Source of the DNA: Bacteroidota bacterium | GTDB lineage: Bacteria; Bacteroidota; Bacteroidia; Bacteroidales; Paludibacteraceae | Assembly (NCBI GenBank): GCA_017860295.1 | Contig: JAFNAS010000011.1 | Coordinates: 62,001 to 126,000, forward strand | Direction: 5' to 3' | DNA length: 64,000 nucleotides | In this document: piece after piece, positions 53,626 through 62,442 of the stretch | Numbering within the stretch: the stretch's first letter is position 1 | Layout of the letters: each line of letters starts with the position of its first letter | Made by a program: the position numbers and the translations under genes | The notes under the pieces: model-generated | Told to the model about the DNA's origin: nothing | Databases searched by the model: none | Seen by the model: only the letters and a program-made list of their open reading frames with translations

Positions 53626-53717
53626 CTTCGGAAAGAATAGTAATTGTCATATAATCAGCAATCTATATATCCTTTTACTTAATTCATTAATTGTTTAACC
53701 CTTAAAATCCTGAACGC

Positions 53718-54383
53718 ATGCCGGATTACATTCCTCCCGGAGATTCTGCTTTCAATGTGTGGCAAGGCAACACAATGAATCAAATCTCATCCAATCTTAT
53801 TGCCTGGTTTATTGCCGACAAAAATTTTCAAGACTTGCAAACTCTGCAAACAAAGTGGTCTAGCGCTTATTTGAAGGCCTCTAACAAGCAGAACCGTACC
53901 TCTGCCGATGTGCAGGACAAAAATGATGCCCGTTACAATTACGAAAAAGCTATTCGGAGCTTTTTAGGCGAATGGATTACCTTCAACAGCCATGTAACCG
54001 ATGCCGATCGCGAACGGATGGGTCTTACCGTAAGAAAAGAAACCCGCACACCGGTGCCCGTACCCGCTACGCGCCCGATAGCTACGGTCGATTTCTCTAT
54101 CAGGCAGCAACACACCGTGGCGTATGTCGACGAAGCCAATGGCCGTAGCAAAGCCAAACCTACCGGAGTACACGGTTGCGAAATCTGGGTAAAAGTAGGC
54201 GGCGAAGCTCCCAAATCGGCTTCGGAGCTGAGTTATAAAGGCACATGCACCGCATCGCCCTACACCGTAAGCTTCGACGGCGACGATACCGGCAAAATTG
54301 CCTACTACTGGATACGCTGGATCAATAACCGGGGCGAACACGGTCCGTGGAGCGCACCTTTCAGCGCCATGATCGTAGGCTAA
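53718..54383 (+). CDS. Conserved hypothetical protein with a fibronectin III-like C-terminus
   Basis: 221 residues, no signal peptide. The N-terminal half is helical (FNVWQGNTMNQISSNLIAWF, KWSSAYLKASNKQNRTSADV), with a start MPDYIPPGDSAF that is typical of a family of Bacteroidota orphans. The C-terminal half, from PIATVDFSIRQQHTVAYVD, resembles a fibronectin type III-like sandwich ending IAYYWIRWINNRGEHGPWS and FSAMIVG. The function is unknown. It lies directly behind the 21-bp array and is followed by a strong terminator. Confidence 0.75.
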   Translation: MPDYIPPGDSAFNVWQGNTMNQISSNLIAWFIADKNFQDLQTLQTKWSSAYLKASNKQNRTSADVQDKNDARYNYEKAIRSFLGEWITFNSHVTDADRERMGLTVRKETRTPVPVPATRPIATVDFSIRQQHTVAYVDEANGRSKAKPTGVHGCEIWVKVGGEAPKSASELSYKGTCTASPYTVSFDGDDTGKIAYYWIRWINNRGEHGPWSAPFSAMIVG

Positions 54384-54400
54384 GCCTGCCATCCCTCAAC

Positions 54401-54437
54401 ACACAAAAGCGACGGATTTTTTCGTCACTTTTGTGTT
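54401..54437 (+). terminator. Terminator after the 53718 gene
   Basis: ACACAAAAGCGACG pairs with CGTCACTTTTGTGT (one mismatch) around a T-rich loop. Confidence 0.75.
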
Positions 54438-54603
54438 GGCAAACAAAACCCGAAGCATTTGCCGTTTCCTCAGAACTCCCAACTTTTTTCGCATACAATA
54501 AGTGCCGTAGATACGGTACCTTATATCGGGTTTATTGAAAAATAGAGTATACATACCAAAAGCCAAGATGGCTTCAAACAAAAACCGAAACAATCGATGC
54601 CTT

Positions 54604-55482
54604 ATGAATCAGGAAATAGACCGGAGCAAATTTGATTATATCGAACAATATTATTTTGATCATTACAAATCAAAAGGTTCTGAACTTACAGTTTATGCTC
54701 TGCTGAACTGTATTTCGGAAAAAGAAATAACTGCTTTATATGTTGACTCTAGCAAAGACAACCCCACATTCAAGAATATACTGGAAAAATATATAGTACA
54801 AAGGTCTACTTACGAGCCTCCCAAGGCATTTAATTATTTGGCAAGAAAATTATTGGATATATACGTCGAGGTAAATTTCAGGAAAAAAATTGCCATACGA
54901 ACATTCCTGTGCCAGTTTATCAGGACTACCTCCCCTGATATCATAAAAGATTATTTCGATATTCTATCTGCATCCGATCTGACGATTGACAGATATATGG
55001 CGAGCAAAGTTGCCGATCTTATATGGTGCGATGACGTGAAAGCATTACTCATAACAAACTATCATCGTCAGCCGGATGAATATAGCCTGGCGCCATTAAT
55101 AGAATCGCTGGAACCGGAACTATTATGCAGTCTGGTTGAAGAATACTGGAGCGATACTTTCCCATCTCCAAAACAAAAGAAGACCATTCTTAAACGAATT
55201 ATACATCTGGATGATAGCTATCTTTCATTCTTAAAAGAGCGCGATACCGGGTCATATCTGGAGTCACTGACGATGCGAGAAATAGTCATAACAGACGATG
55301 ACATTTCGACAATCAGGCAACCGATCACAGAAGAGGTAAAGAATCTCCTGATCGGGAATCTTGGTTTAACCGGCAATTGGGAAAAGGTAGTAAAATATAT
55401 GGAACTGATACAACCCCCTTTGATAGCTCCTCCCGTCCAGAGAAATTTGCTGTTCACCACAATAGGATATAAAGAGCCGTGA
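54604..55482 (+). CDS. Hypothetical helical protein
   Basis: 292 residues from the ATG at 54604 (the frame is open from 54535; ATG 54568 is an alternative). Not recognised. It is rich in helices with alternating charged and hydrophobic residues and repeated patterns such as FDYIEQYYFDHYKSKG, LARKLLDIYVEVNFRKKIAI, IIKDYFDILSASDLTID and LAPLIESLEPELLCSLVEEY, which suggest a HEAT- or TPR-like repeat fold. No signal peptide. AT-richer than the gene before it. It stands alone before a repeat-rich gap. Confidence 0.6.
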   Translation: MNQEIDRSKFDYIEQYYFDHYKSKGSELTVYALLNCISEKEITALYVDSSKDNPTFKNILEKYIVQRSTYEPPKAFNYLARKLLDIYVEVNFRKKIAIRTFLCQFIRTTSPDIIKDYFDILSASDLTIDRYMASKVADLIWCDDVKALLITNYHRQPDEYSLAPLIESLEPELLCSLVEEYWSDTFPSPKQKKTILKRIIHLDDSYLSFLKERDTGSYLESLTMREIVITDDDISTIRQPITEEVKNLLIGNLGLTGNWEKVVKYMELIQPPLIAPPVQRNLLFTTIGYKEP

Positions 55483-56187
55483 CCCCGAAAGATTCCGTCG
55501 CAGCTGATTTAGCTATCGCTGATTTTTTGCAAAATAAATTCTTGCTGTATGTTAATTATTTATTGTATGTTTGCAGAGATGTTTATGATCGGCTGAAGAT
55601 GAGGGGAGTTACCCTATTAAATAGTTGATGTAATCAGCAAAAGATCGTATAGCTACACGAGAGGATGAGTGCGGCCCCTTTTGGCGCAAGAATACAAAAA
55701 TAGCAGATCCTCGTTCAAGCTTAACGAAGTGTAGCTTGGACGCAAAATAAAAGCAGTTTGTAACTGATTAGCTTCGTTAATTGTTGATTGTGGTTACAAA
55801 CCACTTGGGTTTTGGGCACAAGTTACGCTATCGCTAAACTTGCGCCAAAGGTTGCTACAGTCTGTAGCTGCCGTCGCGGCGGATTTGCAATCCGTCGCCG
55901 CAACCGAGGATAGGGATCTGTGATCCCGAAAAGATAAGCTACAATAATAATCAGACATATTTGATTAGAAAGCCATTATCGGATTGCAAATCCGACGGGA
56001 CAGGAGGTGAAACCCTCATTTTAGTCTTTCTGCTGTGGCGGATTTGTCCGTCCCGCAACGAAGTATAGAGATCTGTGAATCCAAAAGATAAGCTGCATTT
56101 TAAAAAGCCGAGGCCACCATCAAACGACAGCAGCCTCCGCACAAACACAATAAATAATAAATAAAGCTTCTTTTAAACAGCGTGTTG
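55483..56187. repeat. Intergenic repeat region with a fourth GGCGGAT copy
   Basis: No gene. A diverged copy (copy D) of the long palindromic repeat occupies about 55871-56003 (GGCGGATTTGCAATCCGTCG, then ATCGGATTGCAAATCCGACG), with a partial second one to about 56095. Before it lie units such as TTCAAGCTTAACGAAGTGTA near 55703 and CACAAGTTACGCTATCGC near 55818, also repeat-like. Confidence 0.6.
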
Positions 56188-57087
56188 TTAATATTCGGGA
56201 GGTAAAGCCTGCAATTCGGCTCCGGTAAATACAGGCCCGTCTTTGCAGACATACAGTTTGCCCACGTTGCAGCGGCCGCACTTCCCTACTCCGCATTTCA
56301 TCCGGTTTTCGAGCGTGGTGTAGATGTTTTCGGGTTTGAAACCGAGTTTCTCCAACACCGGAAAAGTAAACTTAATCATCACCGGAGGCCCGCACACAAT
56401 CGCCACGGTATTTTCGCTCGATGGATTCATCTTTTCCAGTACGGAAGGTACAAAACCTACCTCGCCCTTCCAGTCGGGAGTCTCTCCGCCCGGATCTACA
56501 GTAGTTACCAGTTTAACGTCGGGCCTGTCTTCCCACTCTTTCAGTTCGTGTTTGTACACCAGATCGGCCACCGATTTGGCGCCATAGAGAATGCTCACGT
56601 CCTTAAAATTCTCGCGGGTATCGAGCGCATTCCAGATGACGCAACGCATGGGAGGAAGCGCAATACCACCGGCAATAAAGAGCAGGTTCTTGCCCTTCCA
56701 CTGATCGATAGGGAAGGTGTTGCCAAACGGGCCACGGAAGCCCATCGTATCGCCCTCTTCGAGGCGGGCAAGTGATGAAGTCACCTTACCGGCTTCGCGA
56801 AAGGTACATTCGATATAGCCTTTGCGGGTAGGCGACGAAGCGATACAAAAGGTACTTTCACCATCGCCGAAAGCAGAGTATTCGCCGAACTGACCGGCCC
56901 TGAACGAGAACTGTTCTGCAGCCTCCTCATCCTGAAACTTCAAACGGAAAGTCTTCACGCCGGGAGCTTCCTGCGTCACCTTTTCGACGGTCATTAAATA
57001 AGGAAGATAGAGATTTGGAGATTTGGGGATGTGAGGATTTGGGGATGTGGAAATACCGTTCTCCTCAATATGTTGTAAATTATCCAT
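56188..57087 (-). CDS. flxA: FAD/NAD(P)-binding oxidoreductase subunit, FlxA-like
   Basis: 299 residues. A flavodoxin-reductase-like fold: FAD-binding beta barrel (FSFRAGQFGEYSAFGDGES, about residues 60-78), NAD-binding part (LLFIAGGIALPPMRCV near residue 135) and a C-terminal [2Fe-2S] cluster site, CGVGKCGRCNVGKLYVCKDG. It accepts electrons from NAD(P)H and passes them to the iron-sulfur subunits, and resembles sulfhydrogenase gamma and AsrB proteins. The first 30 residues are odd: ISTSPNPHIPKSPN is translated from the repeat of the upstream insert (57011-57054), while the normal family start would be near YLPYLMTVEKV. It is the last gene of the flx-hdr operon. Confidence 0.87.
   Translation of the reverse strand: MDNLQHIEENGISTSPNPHIPKSPNLYLPYLMTVEKVTQEAPGVKTFRLKFQDEEAAEQFSFRAGQFGEYSAFGDGESTFCIASSPTRKGYIECTFREAGKVTSSLARLEEGDTMGFRGPFGNTFPIDQWKGKNLLFIAGGIALPPMRCVIWNALDTRENFKDVSILYGAKSVADLVYKHELKEWEDRPDVKLVTTVDPGGETPDWKGEVGFVPSVLEKMNPSSENTVAIVCGPPVMIKFTFPVLEKLGFKPENIYTTLENRMKCGVGKCGRCNVGKLYVCKDGPVFTGAELQALPPEY
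57011..57054. repeat. ATTTGGGG-type repeat inside the 5' end of flxA
   Basis: Tandem GATTTGG/GATGTG units. The inner 22 bases (57033-57054) are the exact inverse of 57597-57618. They are translated in the FlxA frame. Confidence 0.8.
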
Positions 57088-57102
57088 AAGCGTACGTCTT
57101 AA

Positions 57103-57453
57103 TCAGTTCTTTTTTGATGTGATGATGATTTTTGAAATCACATTGTGTATAGAGTTCAATTTTTCTTTCAGAGCCGAAGGATCCGGATAATTCTTTGACC
57201 TTTCACAAAGAATCAACCAATATTCTGTTTCGTCTGCCTCTTTTGCAGCTATTTTCAGTTTGTGAATAAAATCTACCTTGCTCTCTGCGTTTTGCGCTTC
57301 CCGAACATTCGCTCCAATGGAAGTTCCTGATTTAAGCAATTGATTGGCAATAACAAATTTCCGATTTTCCTCCAGCAATTCGCAATATTCGATAATAGCC
57401 AACGCAAATTCTACCGAAAGGTTGACAATCAAATTATCCTTGTCATTTTTCAT
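57103..57453 (-). CDS. Four-helix bundle protein (S23/IVP family)
   Basis: 116 residues. The family pattern is clear: VEFALAIIEYCELLEENRKF, IANQLLKSGTSIGANVREAQ (about residues 36-55), SKVDFIHKLKIAAKEADETE and YWLILCERSKNY. These proteins are known from intervening sequences of 23S rRNA genes, and relatives accompany diversity-generating retroelements (Avd). The molecular role is not established; RNA or DNA binding is suspected. Here the gene is the cargo of a repeat-bounded insert in a metabolic operon on the same strand, with a gap of 15 bp to flxA and 163 bp to flxB. Confidence 0.92.
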   Translation of the reverse strand: MKNDKDNLIVNLSVEFALAIIEYCELLEENRKFVIANQLLKSGTSIGANVREAQNAESKVDFIHKLKIAAKEADETEYWLILCERSKNYPDPSALKEKLNSIHNVISKIIITSKKN

Positions 57454-57589
57454 ACTATAATATTTTTTGGTTCAAGGAAGTATGGAACTCCATGTTGCTG
57501 AAATTATTTTCCGATAGCTATCGGAACCTCTTAGGTGTTGTGGAGCAACATGTTCGTTTCATAATCAATAAAATCGAAGACTGTTCCCA

Positions 57590-57618
57590 TCTTCAAATTT
57601 CCACATCCCCAAATCCTC
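57590..57618. repeat. ATTTGGGG-type repeat at the 3' end of flxB
   Basis: CTTCAAATTTCCACATCCCC and the following bases to 57618. The TGA stop codon of flxB is read from its edge (TCAAATC on the plus strand). Confidence 0.8.
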
Positions 57619-58615
57619 AAATCGAGCGTAGATGTTCTGCAATGTTCATATCCACGGGGCAAGCACGTGAACAGCGGCCGCAACCGGTACAGCCCCGCAC
57701 CGAAAGGCGATCGGGCATGTAGGAGAATTTGTGCAAAAGGCGTTGGCGCCACCGTTGTGCCTGTGTTTGACGGGGATTATGCCCCGAGGTGTGCAGGGTA
57801 AACAGCGCGAATCCGCAAGAGTCCCAGCAACGGAGGCGTTTTCCTTTGGTGCCGTGCGCATCTTCCTGAATGTCGAAGCAGGCGCAAGTGGGGCAAACGT
57901 AAGCACACGCTCCGCAACCGATACAGCGTTGCGATTGCGCTTTCCAGATCGGACTCTCGAAGGCTGTCTGCAACTTCTCCTGAACAGTTTTTATGTCGAA
58001 TTTCTCCGGTAACTTCACTAGATATTTCTCCTTTACATCGCCACGATCGGCTTCAAAAGCGGCCTCATCGGCTTTCACCAGGGCTTCGCCCTTTTCGGTC
58101 AGGATCTCGGCAAGAAAACCGTCCTTAACCGGTGTAAGCTGGATATCGCTCCCGACGGTATTGCCCGGGCCTCCATTGACGGAAGTACAGAAGCAATACT
58201 CATCGGCTTTGGTACAGGCCAGCGTTATCACCACAGTGCGCTCCATTCGGGCATTGTAGAGTTCGTCTTTGTAATCCCAGTTGAAGATCGCTCCCAGCGG
58301 ATTGAATCCGGCAGCATCGCAGGGATGCAAACCGAACACCACCGTTTCGGGATAAGCGGTCAGGTCGGCATTTTCGAGCTGAACCTTTCCTTTCTCTTTT
58401 TCGTACGAAAAGAGCACATCGGTGCGCGGAAATGCGACCGATTTTGCTGATTGCGTGGTCTGGATATGATCGAATACGATTTCGTCGGCCGAAGCCACAC
58501 GCCCGAAATCAACCTTGGCACCCTTGTTCACCGGAGCGTAGAGATGCTTTTGAGTATCAATAAGGACATTTAGCCACCGTTGAAGTCCCGCTAAACTAAT
58601 AAAGCATTTTTTCAT
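57617..58615 (-). CDS. flxB: 4Fe-4S electron-transfer subunit, FlxB-like (AsrA/HydB-related)
   Basis: 332 residues. An N-terminal domain of sulfhydrogenase beta/AsrA type (DVLFSYEKEKG, VVFGLHPCDAAGFNPL near residue 95, LACTKADEYCFCTSVNGGP near residue 133). Two 4Fe-4S ferredoxin motifs follow near the C-terminus: CIGCGACAYVCPTCACFD (about residue 235) and CTGCGRCSRACPVDMN (about residue 308). It relays electrons between the flavoprotein and the Hdr part. The assignment to FlxB rather than FlxC rests on gene order. The stop codon is supplied by the adjacent repeat (HLRSI then TGA), so the original C-terminus may have been altered. Confidence 0.82.
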   Translation of the reverse strand: MKKCFISLAGLQRWLNVLIDTQKHLYAPVNKGAKVDFGRVASADEIVFDHIQTTQSAKSVAFPRTDVLFSYEKEKGKVQLENADLTAYPETVVFGLHPCDAAGFNPLGAIFNWDYKDELYNARMERTVVITLACTKADEYCFCTSVNGGPGNTVGSDIQLTPVKDGFLAEILTEKGEALVKADEAAFEADRGDVKEKYLVKLPEKFDIKTVQEKLQTAFESPIWKAQSQRCIGCGACAYVCPTCACFDIQEDAHGTKGKRLRCWDSCGFALFTLHTSGHNPRQTQAQRWRQRLLHKFSYMPDRLSVRGCTGCGRCSRACPVDMNIAEHLRSI

Positions 58616-58627
58616 TCTTATTTAATC

Positions 58628-58747
58628 TTAAGACCTCTCCCCAACCCCTCTCCCCAAGAGAGGGGGCAATAGGATAGAAGATTTATTAGTCATGATAATT
58701 TTCTAATTTCAGATTCTAAAGTCCCCTTGTGGGGGATCTAGGGGGCT
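58628..58747. repeat. Two palindromic repeats between flxB and flxC
   Basis: A CTCTCCCC-type unit (about 58628-58665: CCCCTCTCCCCAAGAGAGGGG-like, hairpin CTCTCCCCAAGAGAG) and a CCCCCT-type unit (58718-58747: AAAGTCCCCTTGTGGGGG then ATCTAGGGGGCT). The second belongs to the same family as those in ileS. Confidence 0.8.
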
Positions 58748-58753
58748 GGAACG

Positions 58754-59605
58754 TTATTTAATAAAATTCTCCTTATCCTCCGGTTTGAAGGTCGAGAGCG
58801 CATTGTCGCCCGACACGGCCTGATTGACATCCAGCGCGAAGTTATCGGTTACCTCCTGTACAATCTGGTGACTGAGCAAATGGATCGGCAATCCCAACGG
58901 ACACGCCGCTCCGCAAGCTCCACAGTCGGCACAACGGCCGGTCATGTGCATGGCGCGATTGATGTGCCATTCGATATTGGCCAGCGTACTTGCCCACGGC
59001 TGAATCCACTGCGGACGGTTCTCTTCCACAATACATTTGGTGCAGTAGCACATCGGACAAGCTGCCCGGCAAGCGTAGCACTTGAAACATTTCGAAAGTT
59101 CGGCCGACCAGAATTCCCAACGCTCTTCGCGACTCATGGCATTGAGTTTTTCGATCAACGCTTTGTCGTCTTCGCGGACAGGAATAGGTGCAGTTTGCAG
59201 ATAAGCCGTTATATCGTCGGTGGTCGCAAACCGAATCACCTCCTTTTCTGCCGAAACAGTGAGGACAACCAGCTTGTCGAGTTGAATCTGATGTTCGGTC
59301 AACAAACGGAGGATGCTGCGCAGGGCAAAATAGGAGGCTGTAATGCCCACTTTTTTGTCACCGATCAAATCCTTGCGGGTAAGGTAAACCGCCAGATTGC
59401 CAGTGCAACGGTCGTCGAAAATCAGTTTGCCAACCTCATCAGTCGAAGCAATAAAACAGGGACGAGGAAAACGGGTTCCCTCTTCGTACCCGATAAACAA
59501 CTCCACTTCGCCAGATTGCAGGAGCTCGTTAGCCGTTTTTTGCAATTCGCCGGAGAAACTATTTCCAGCAATTGCAGGCTTCTTTTCTATCAATACATCT
59601 TCCAT
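58754..59605 (-). CDS. flxC: 4Fe-4S electron-transfer subunit, FlxC-like
   Basis: 283 residues. The N-terminal two thirds carry no motif I can name, with a Cys-poor alpha/beta pattern (VELFIGYEEGTRFPRPCFIA, LDKLVVLTVSAEKEVIRF). The C-terminal part has two 4Fe-4S sites: CFKCYACRAACPMCYCTKC (about residues 173-191) and CADCGACGAACPLGLPIHLL (about residue 228). It is an electron-transfer subunit of the Flx module. It starts 18 bp after the stop of flxD. The B/C naming follows gene order only. Confidence 0.8.
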   Translation of the reverse strand: MEDVLIEKKPAIAGNSFSGELQKTANELLQSGEVELFIGYEEGTRFPRPCFIASTDEVGKLIFDDRCTGNLAVYLTRKDLIGDKKVGITASYFALRSILRLLTEHQIQLDKLVVLTVSAEKEVIRFATTDDITAYLQTAPIPVREDDKALIEKLNAMSREERWEFWSAELSKCFKCYACRAACPMCYCTKCIVEENRPQWIQPWASTLANIEWHINRAMHMTGRCADCGACGAACPLGLPIHLLSHQIVQEVTDNFALDVNQAVSGDNALSTFKPEDKENFIK

Positions 59606-59623
59606 TGAATAGTTCTTTTATGC

Positions 59624-60115
59624 TCACAAAGAGCTGACGCTTTTAATAAGCGCTTCCTGACCGTCAATAATACTTTTATCTTGTTGTACCAGATAGTCGG
59701 CTGCCTTGCGGTACTCGGTGTAAGGACCCAGTTCGCGGATGGTTGTAACCGTACCGTTCACCACGTCGGCCCATTTGGCACCTTCGGCTGCCGACACCCA
59801 CGAGAACTGAATGCGGTTCACGTCGATACCCATAAAGTTGAGCAATCCACGGAAGATCACCCAGCGGCGACGCGCATGGAAATTACCCGAAGTGTAGTGG
59901 CAATCGTTGGGGTGACAACCCGACACGATAATACCGTCAGCACCTTCGGCAAAGGCTTTGAGCAACAGCATGAAGTCGATGCGACCGGTACACGGGAAGC
60001 GGACGATCTTCACGTTGGAAGCGTATTTGATACGGCTCGTTCCCGTCAGGTCGGCACCCGCGTAGGTACACCAGTTGCAGACAAACGCAACGATCTTCGG
60101 TTCAAATTCTGACAT
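59624..60115 (-). CDS. flxD: MvhD-like [2Fe-2S] subunit, FlxD
   Basis: 163 residues, the MvhD/HdrA-associated delta subunit type. Typical pieces are IVAFVCNWCTYAGADLTG near the start, VRFPCTGRIDFMLLLKAFAE (about residue 45) and GADGIIVSGCHPNDCHY with clustered Cys. In such complexes it bridges the hydrogenase or flavin module to HdrA. The frame extends eight codons upstream into a repeat (GRLGGAL from a GTG), but the ATG at 60115 gives the normal start MSEFEPKIVAF. A repeat unit directly precedes it, and flxC follows after 18 bp. Confidence 0.88.
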   Translation of the reverse strand: MSEFEPKIVAFVCNWCTYAGADLTGTSRIKYASNVKIVRFPCTGRIDFMLLLKAFAEGADGIIVSGCHPNDCHYTSGNFHARRRWVIFRGLLNFMGIDVNRIQFSWVSAAEGAKWADVVNGTVTTIRELGPYTEYRKAADYLVQQDKSIIDGQEALIKSVSSL

Positions 60116-60116
60116 A

Positions 60117-60390
60117 AGAGCCCCTCCCAGCCTCCCCACAAAGGAGGAGTAAATTTATTGGTTTAACAGTATTCATTTTTATAATTTGATCTTTTCAACA
60201 CAAAGGCACGAAGGCATAAATATTCTAATACTTTATTTTTTCAGAGTCATTAATTTTTTTGTCAGCTTCATAAAGTATTCTATCAGCTTTGTCAAAAGGA
60301 ATGTTCAATTTATAAATACCTCAGATTGCCCCTCTCTTGGGTTCACAACACAGACATTTATCGTCTGTGGAGAGGGGTTGGGGTAAGGCT
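60117..60390. repeat. Repeat-rich gap between hdrA and flxD with a gene remnant
   Basis: At 60119-60150 a CCCCTCCCAGCCTCCC unit with AAAGGAGGAG abuts flxD. At 60328-60390 a CTCTCCCC-type unit is interrupted by 27 bp (60342-60368) that itself forms a hairpin, ACAGAC/GTCTGT. Its end touches the hdrA stop codon at 60391. Between them is the remnant listed separately. Confidence 0.7.
60225..60320 (-). pseudogene. 3' fragment of an unidentified gene
   Basis: The minus strand reads GIYKLNIPFDKADRILYEAD and then KKINDSEKIKY before a TAG, with a stop directly upstream and no start codon. It is AT-rich, like the DUF559 and four-helix-bundle inserts. It looks like the C-terminal end of a small protein cut off by a palindromic repeat. 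The family is not recognised. Confidence 0.4.
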
Positions 60391-62391
60391 TTACTCATTC
60401 ATCAGCGCCATCACCTCGGCAAACATCTGTTCGTTCGAGAAACCCTGAATGTCGATGGCTTTCGACCGACAGAAGGCCACACAGGTACCGCATCCCTGGC
60501 ACAATCCAGGGTTCACTTTCGCTACGGTTTTGATGACGCTGCCGTCGCGCCCTTTGATCTCTTCGCGTTCAATGGCGTTGTACGGACAAGCCGTCTGACA
60601 CATAAAGCAGCCCACGCAGGTGGAGAATACCGGAGGAGCCGAACGGTTTACTACGGCAATCAACGGTTCGCGGGTCAGTTCGTTATTCGAAAATAGACCG
60701 ATCACCTTGGCAGCGGCACCCGAGGCCATACCCACCGTTTCGGGAATATCTTTCGGAGCCTGACAAGCGCCACACAAGAAAATACCTGCCGTGTTGGTTT
60801 CTACCGGTTTCAGTTTCGGATGCGCTTCGGCAAAGAACTTGTAGGCATCGTACGACACATGCATTTTTTGCGCCAACTCTTCCGCGCCGGGATTGGAAAC
60901 ACCTGCCGTGGCAAGCACCACCATGTCGGCTTCAATCTCCACCGGTTTGCTCCCGAGCAGCGTATCGGCACCTTTCACGATGTATTTACCATCCTTTTCG
61001 TAGATGCGGGCAACCCGTCCACGGATATAGTTCACACCGTCGTCTTCGATAGCACGGCGTACAAACTCTTCATAATTTTTACCGCCTGCACGGATGTCCA
61101 TGTAGAAGACATACGATTCGCCATCGTGCACTTTGTGTTGGTAAAGCATGGCATGTTTGGCGGTGTACATACAGCATATTTTCGAGCAGTAAGGAATACC
61201 TTTGGCCGGATCGCGCGAACCGGAACAGGCGATGAAAACAATCTTCTTGGGCACTTTTCCGTCCGACGGACGGCGGATTTCACCCAGTGTCGGGCCTGAA
61301 GCCGAAGCCAGACGCTCGAACTGCAATCCGGTAAGTACATCGGCATATTTGCCGTAACCATATTCAGGGAAGAAGTCGGTTTTCAGCACGTTGAAACCGG
61401 TGGCAATCACCACAGCTCCGATATCCTCGGTAATAAACTGGTCGGGAAGGTCGTATTGGATGGCGCCTGTGGGACATACTTTTTCGCACACCTTGCATTT
61501 GCCTTTTTGGTAATAGGTACAATTAGCCCGATCGATCACCGGTTTGTTGGGCACAGCCTGCGGAAACGGGGTGTAAATCGCCGTACGCATGCCCAGTCCT
61601 TCGTTGAATTCGCTGGGAATTTTTTTATTCGGACATTTGGTGGTACAGGCCCCGCAGCCCGTACAGAGCTTGTAATCCACGCTTTTTGCTTTCAGGCGGA
61701 TGGTCGCTTTGAAGTTACCGATAAAACCGTCGAGATGTTCCAGTTCGGCGTAGGTATACAGGGTAATGTTCGGATGTTGCGCTACCTCCACCATACGGGG
61801 AGTAAGGATACATTGCGAACAGTCGAGCGTAGGGAAAGTTTCGGAGAGCTGCGACATGTGGCCGCCGATGGAGGGTTCTTTTTCCACCATAATAACCTGC
61901 TGGCCTGCATTGGCAATATCGAGCGCGGCCTGGATTCCGGCAATACCGCCACCGATTACCAGTGCCTTTTTGGTAATGGGCACTTTGATGGCATTCAGCG
62001 GTTTGTTTTTCTTCACCTTCTCTACCAGCATCTTCACTAAGTCGATCGCCTTTTCGGTAGTCTGCTCGTTCTTCTCGTGCACCCACGAGCAGTGCTCGCG
62101 CAGGTTCGACATTTCGCAGAGATAAGGGTTCAGCCCGGCTTCAGCACACGCTTTGCGGAACGTCGGTTCGTGCATACGCGGCGAACAGGCGCCCACCACC
62201 ACACCGGTCAGCCCTTTTTCCTTAATGGCATTTTTGATGAGTGTTTGCCCCGGATCGGAACACATGTATTTGTAGTCGGTGGCAAATTCCACCCCATCCA
62301 TTTTTCCGGCTTCGGCAGCTACCCGCTCGCAATCAACGGTAGCGCTGATGTTCTCTCCGCAATGGCAAATAAAAACTCCTATTTTCGACAT
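60391..62391 (-). CDS. hdrA: Heterodisulfide reductase subunit A-like protein
   Basis: 666 residues, a full-length HdrA. An N-terminal Cys-bearing domain starts IGVFICHCGENISATVDCER. The FAD site is KALVIGGGIAGIQAALDIAN (about residue 148) and the following CSQCILTPRM lies near residue 195. A ferredoxin-like site follows in CTGCGACTTKCPNKKIP (about residue 243). The two C-terminal 4Fe-4S motifs are CVGCFMCQTACPYNAIE (about residue 597) and CQGCGTCVAFCRSKAID (about residue 635). It is the flavin core that, in the known complexes, bifurcates electrons between ferredoxin and the HdrBC half. The stop codon abuts a palindromic repeat. Confidence 0.94.
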   Translation of the reverse strand: MSKIGVFICHCGENISATVDCERVAAEAGKMDGVEFATDYKYMCSDPGQTLIKNAIKEKGLTGVVVGACSPRMHEPTFRKACAEAGLNPYLCEMSNLREHCSWVHEKNEQTTEKAIDLVKMLVEKVKKNKPLNAIKVPITKKALVIGGGIAGIQAALDIANAGQQVIMVEKEPSIGGHMSQLSETFPTLDCSQCILTPRMVEVAQHPNITLYTYAELEHLDGFIGNFKATIRLKAKSVDYKLCTGCGACTTKCPNKKIPSEFNEGLGMRTAIYTPFPQAVPNKPVIDRANCTYYQKGKCKVCEKVCPTGAIQYDLPDQFITEDIGAVVIATGFNVLKTDFFPEYGYGKYADVLTGLQFERLASASGPTLGEIRRPSDGKVPKKIVFIACSGSRDPAKGIPYCSKICCMYTAKHAMLYQHKVHDGESYVFYMDIRAGGKNYEEFVRRAIEDDGVNYIRGRVARIYEKDGKYIVKGADTLLGSKPVEIEADMVVLATAGVSNPGAEELAQKMHVSYDAYKFFAEAHPKLKPVETNTAGIFLCGACQAPKDIPETVGMASGAAAKVIGLFSNNELTREPLIAVVNRSAPPVFSTCVGCFMCQTACPYNAIEREEIKGRDGSVIKTVAKVNPGLCQGCGTCVAFCRSKAIDIQGFSNEQMFAEVMALMNE

Positions 62392-62398
62392 GGTGCTA

Positions 62399-62432
62399 AT
62401 TTGAGAATTTGAAGATTTGGGAATTTGAGGAT
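62399..62432. repeat. ATTTG-type tandem repeat between hdrB and hdrA
   Basis: Four imperfect units around ATTTGAGAATTTGAAGATTT, related to the repeats bounding the four-helix-bundle insert. Confidence 0.7.
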
Positions 62433-62442
62433 CTCCCCTCTA

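Larger units (their letters stand above)
57033..57618. mobile_element. Repeat-bounded insert carrying a four-helix-bundle gene
   Basis: 586 bp bounded by perfect 22-bp inverted repeats (57033-57054 and 57597-57618; core GATTTGGGGATGTGGAAAT). It lies between flxB and flxA and contains one intact gene. The left end is translated within FlxA and the right end provides the flxB stop codon. No transposase is present. Confidence 0.75.
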
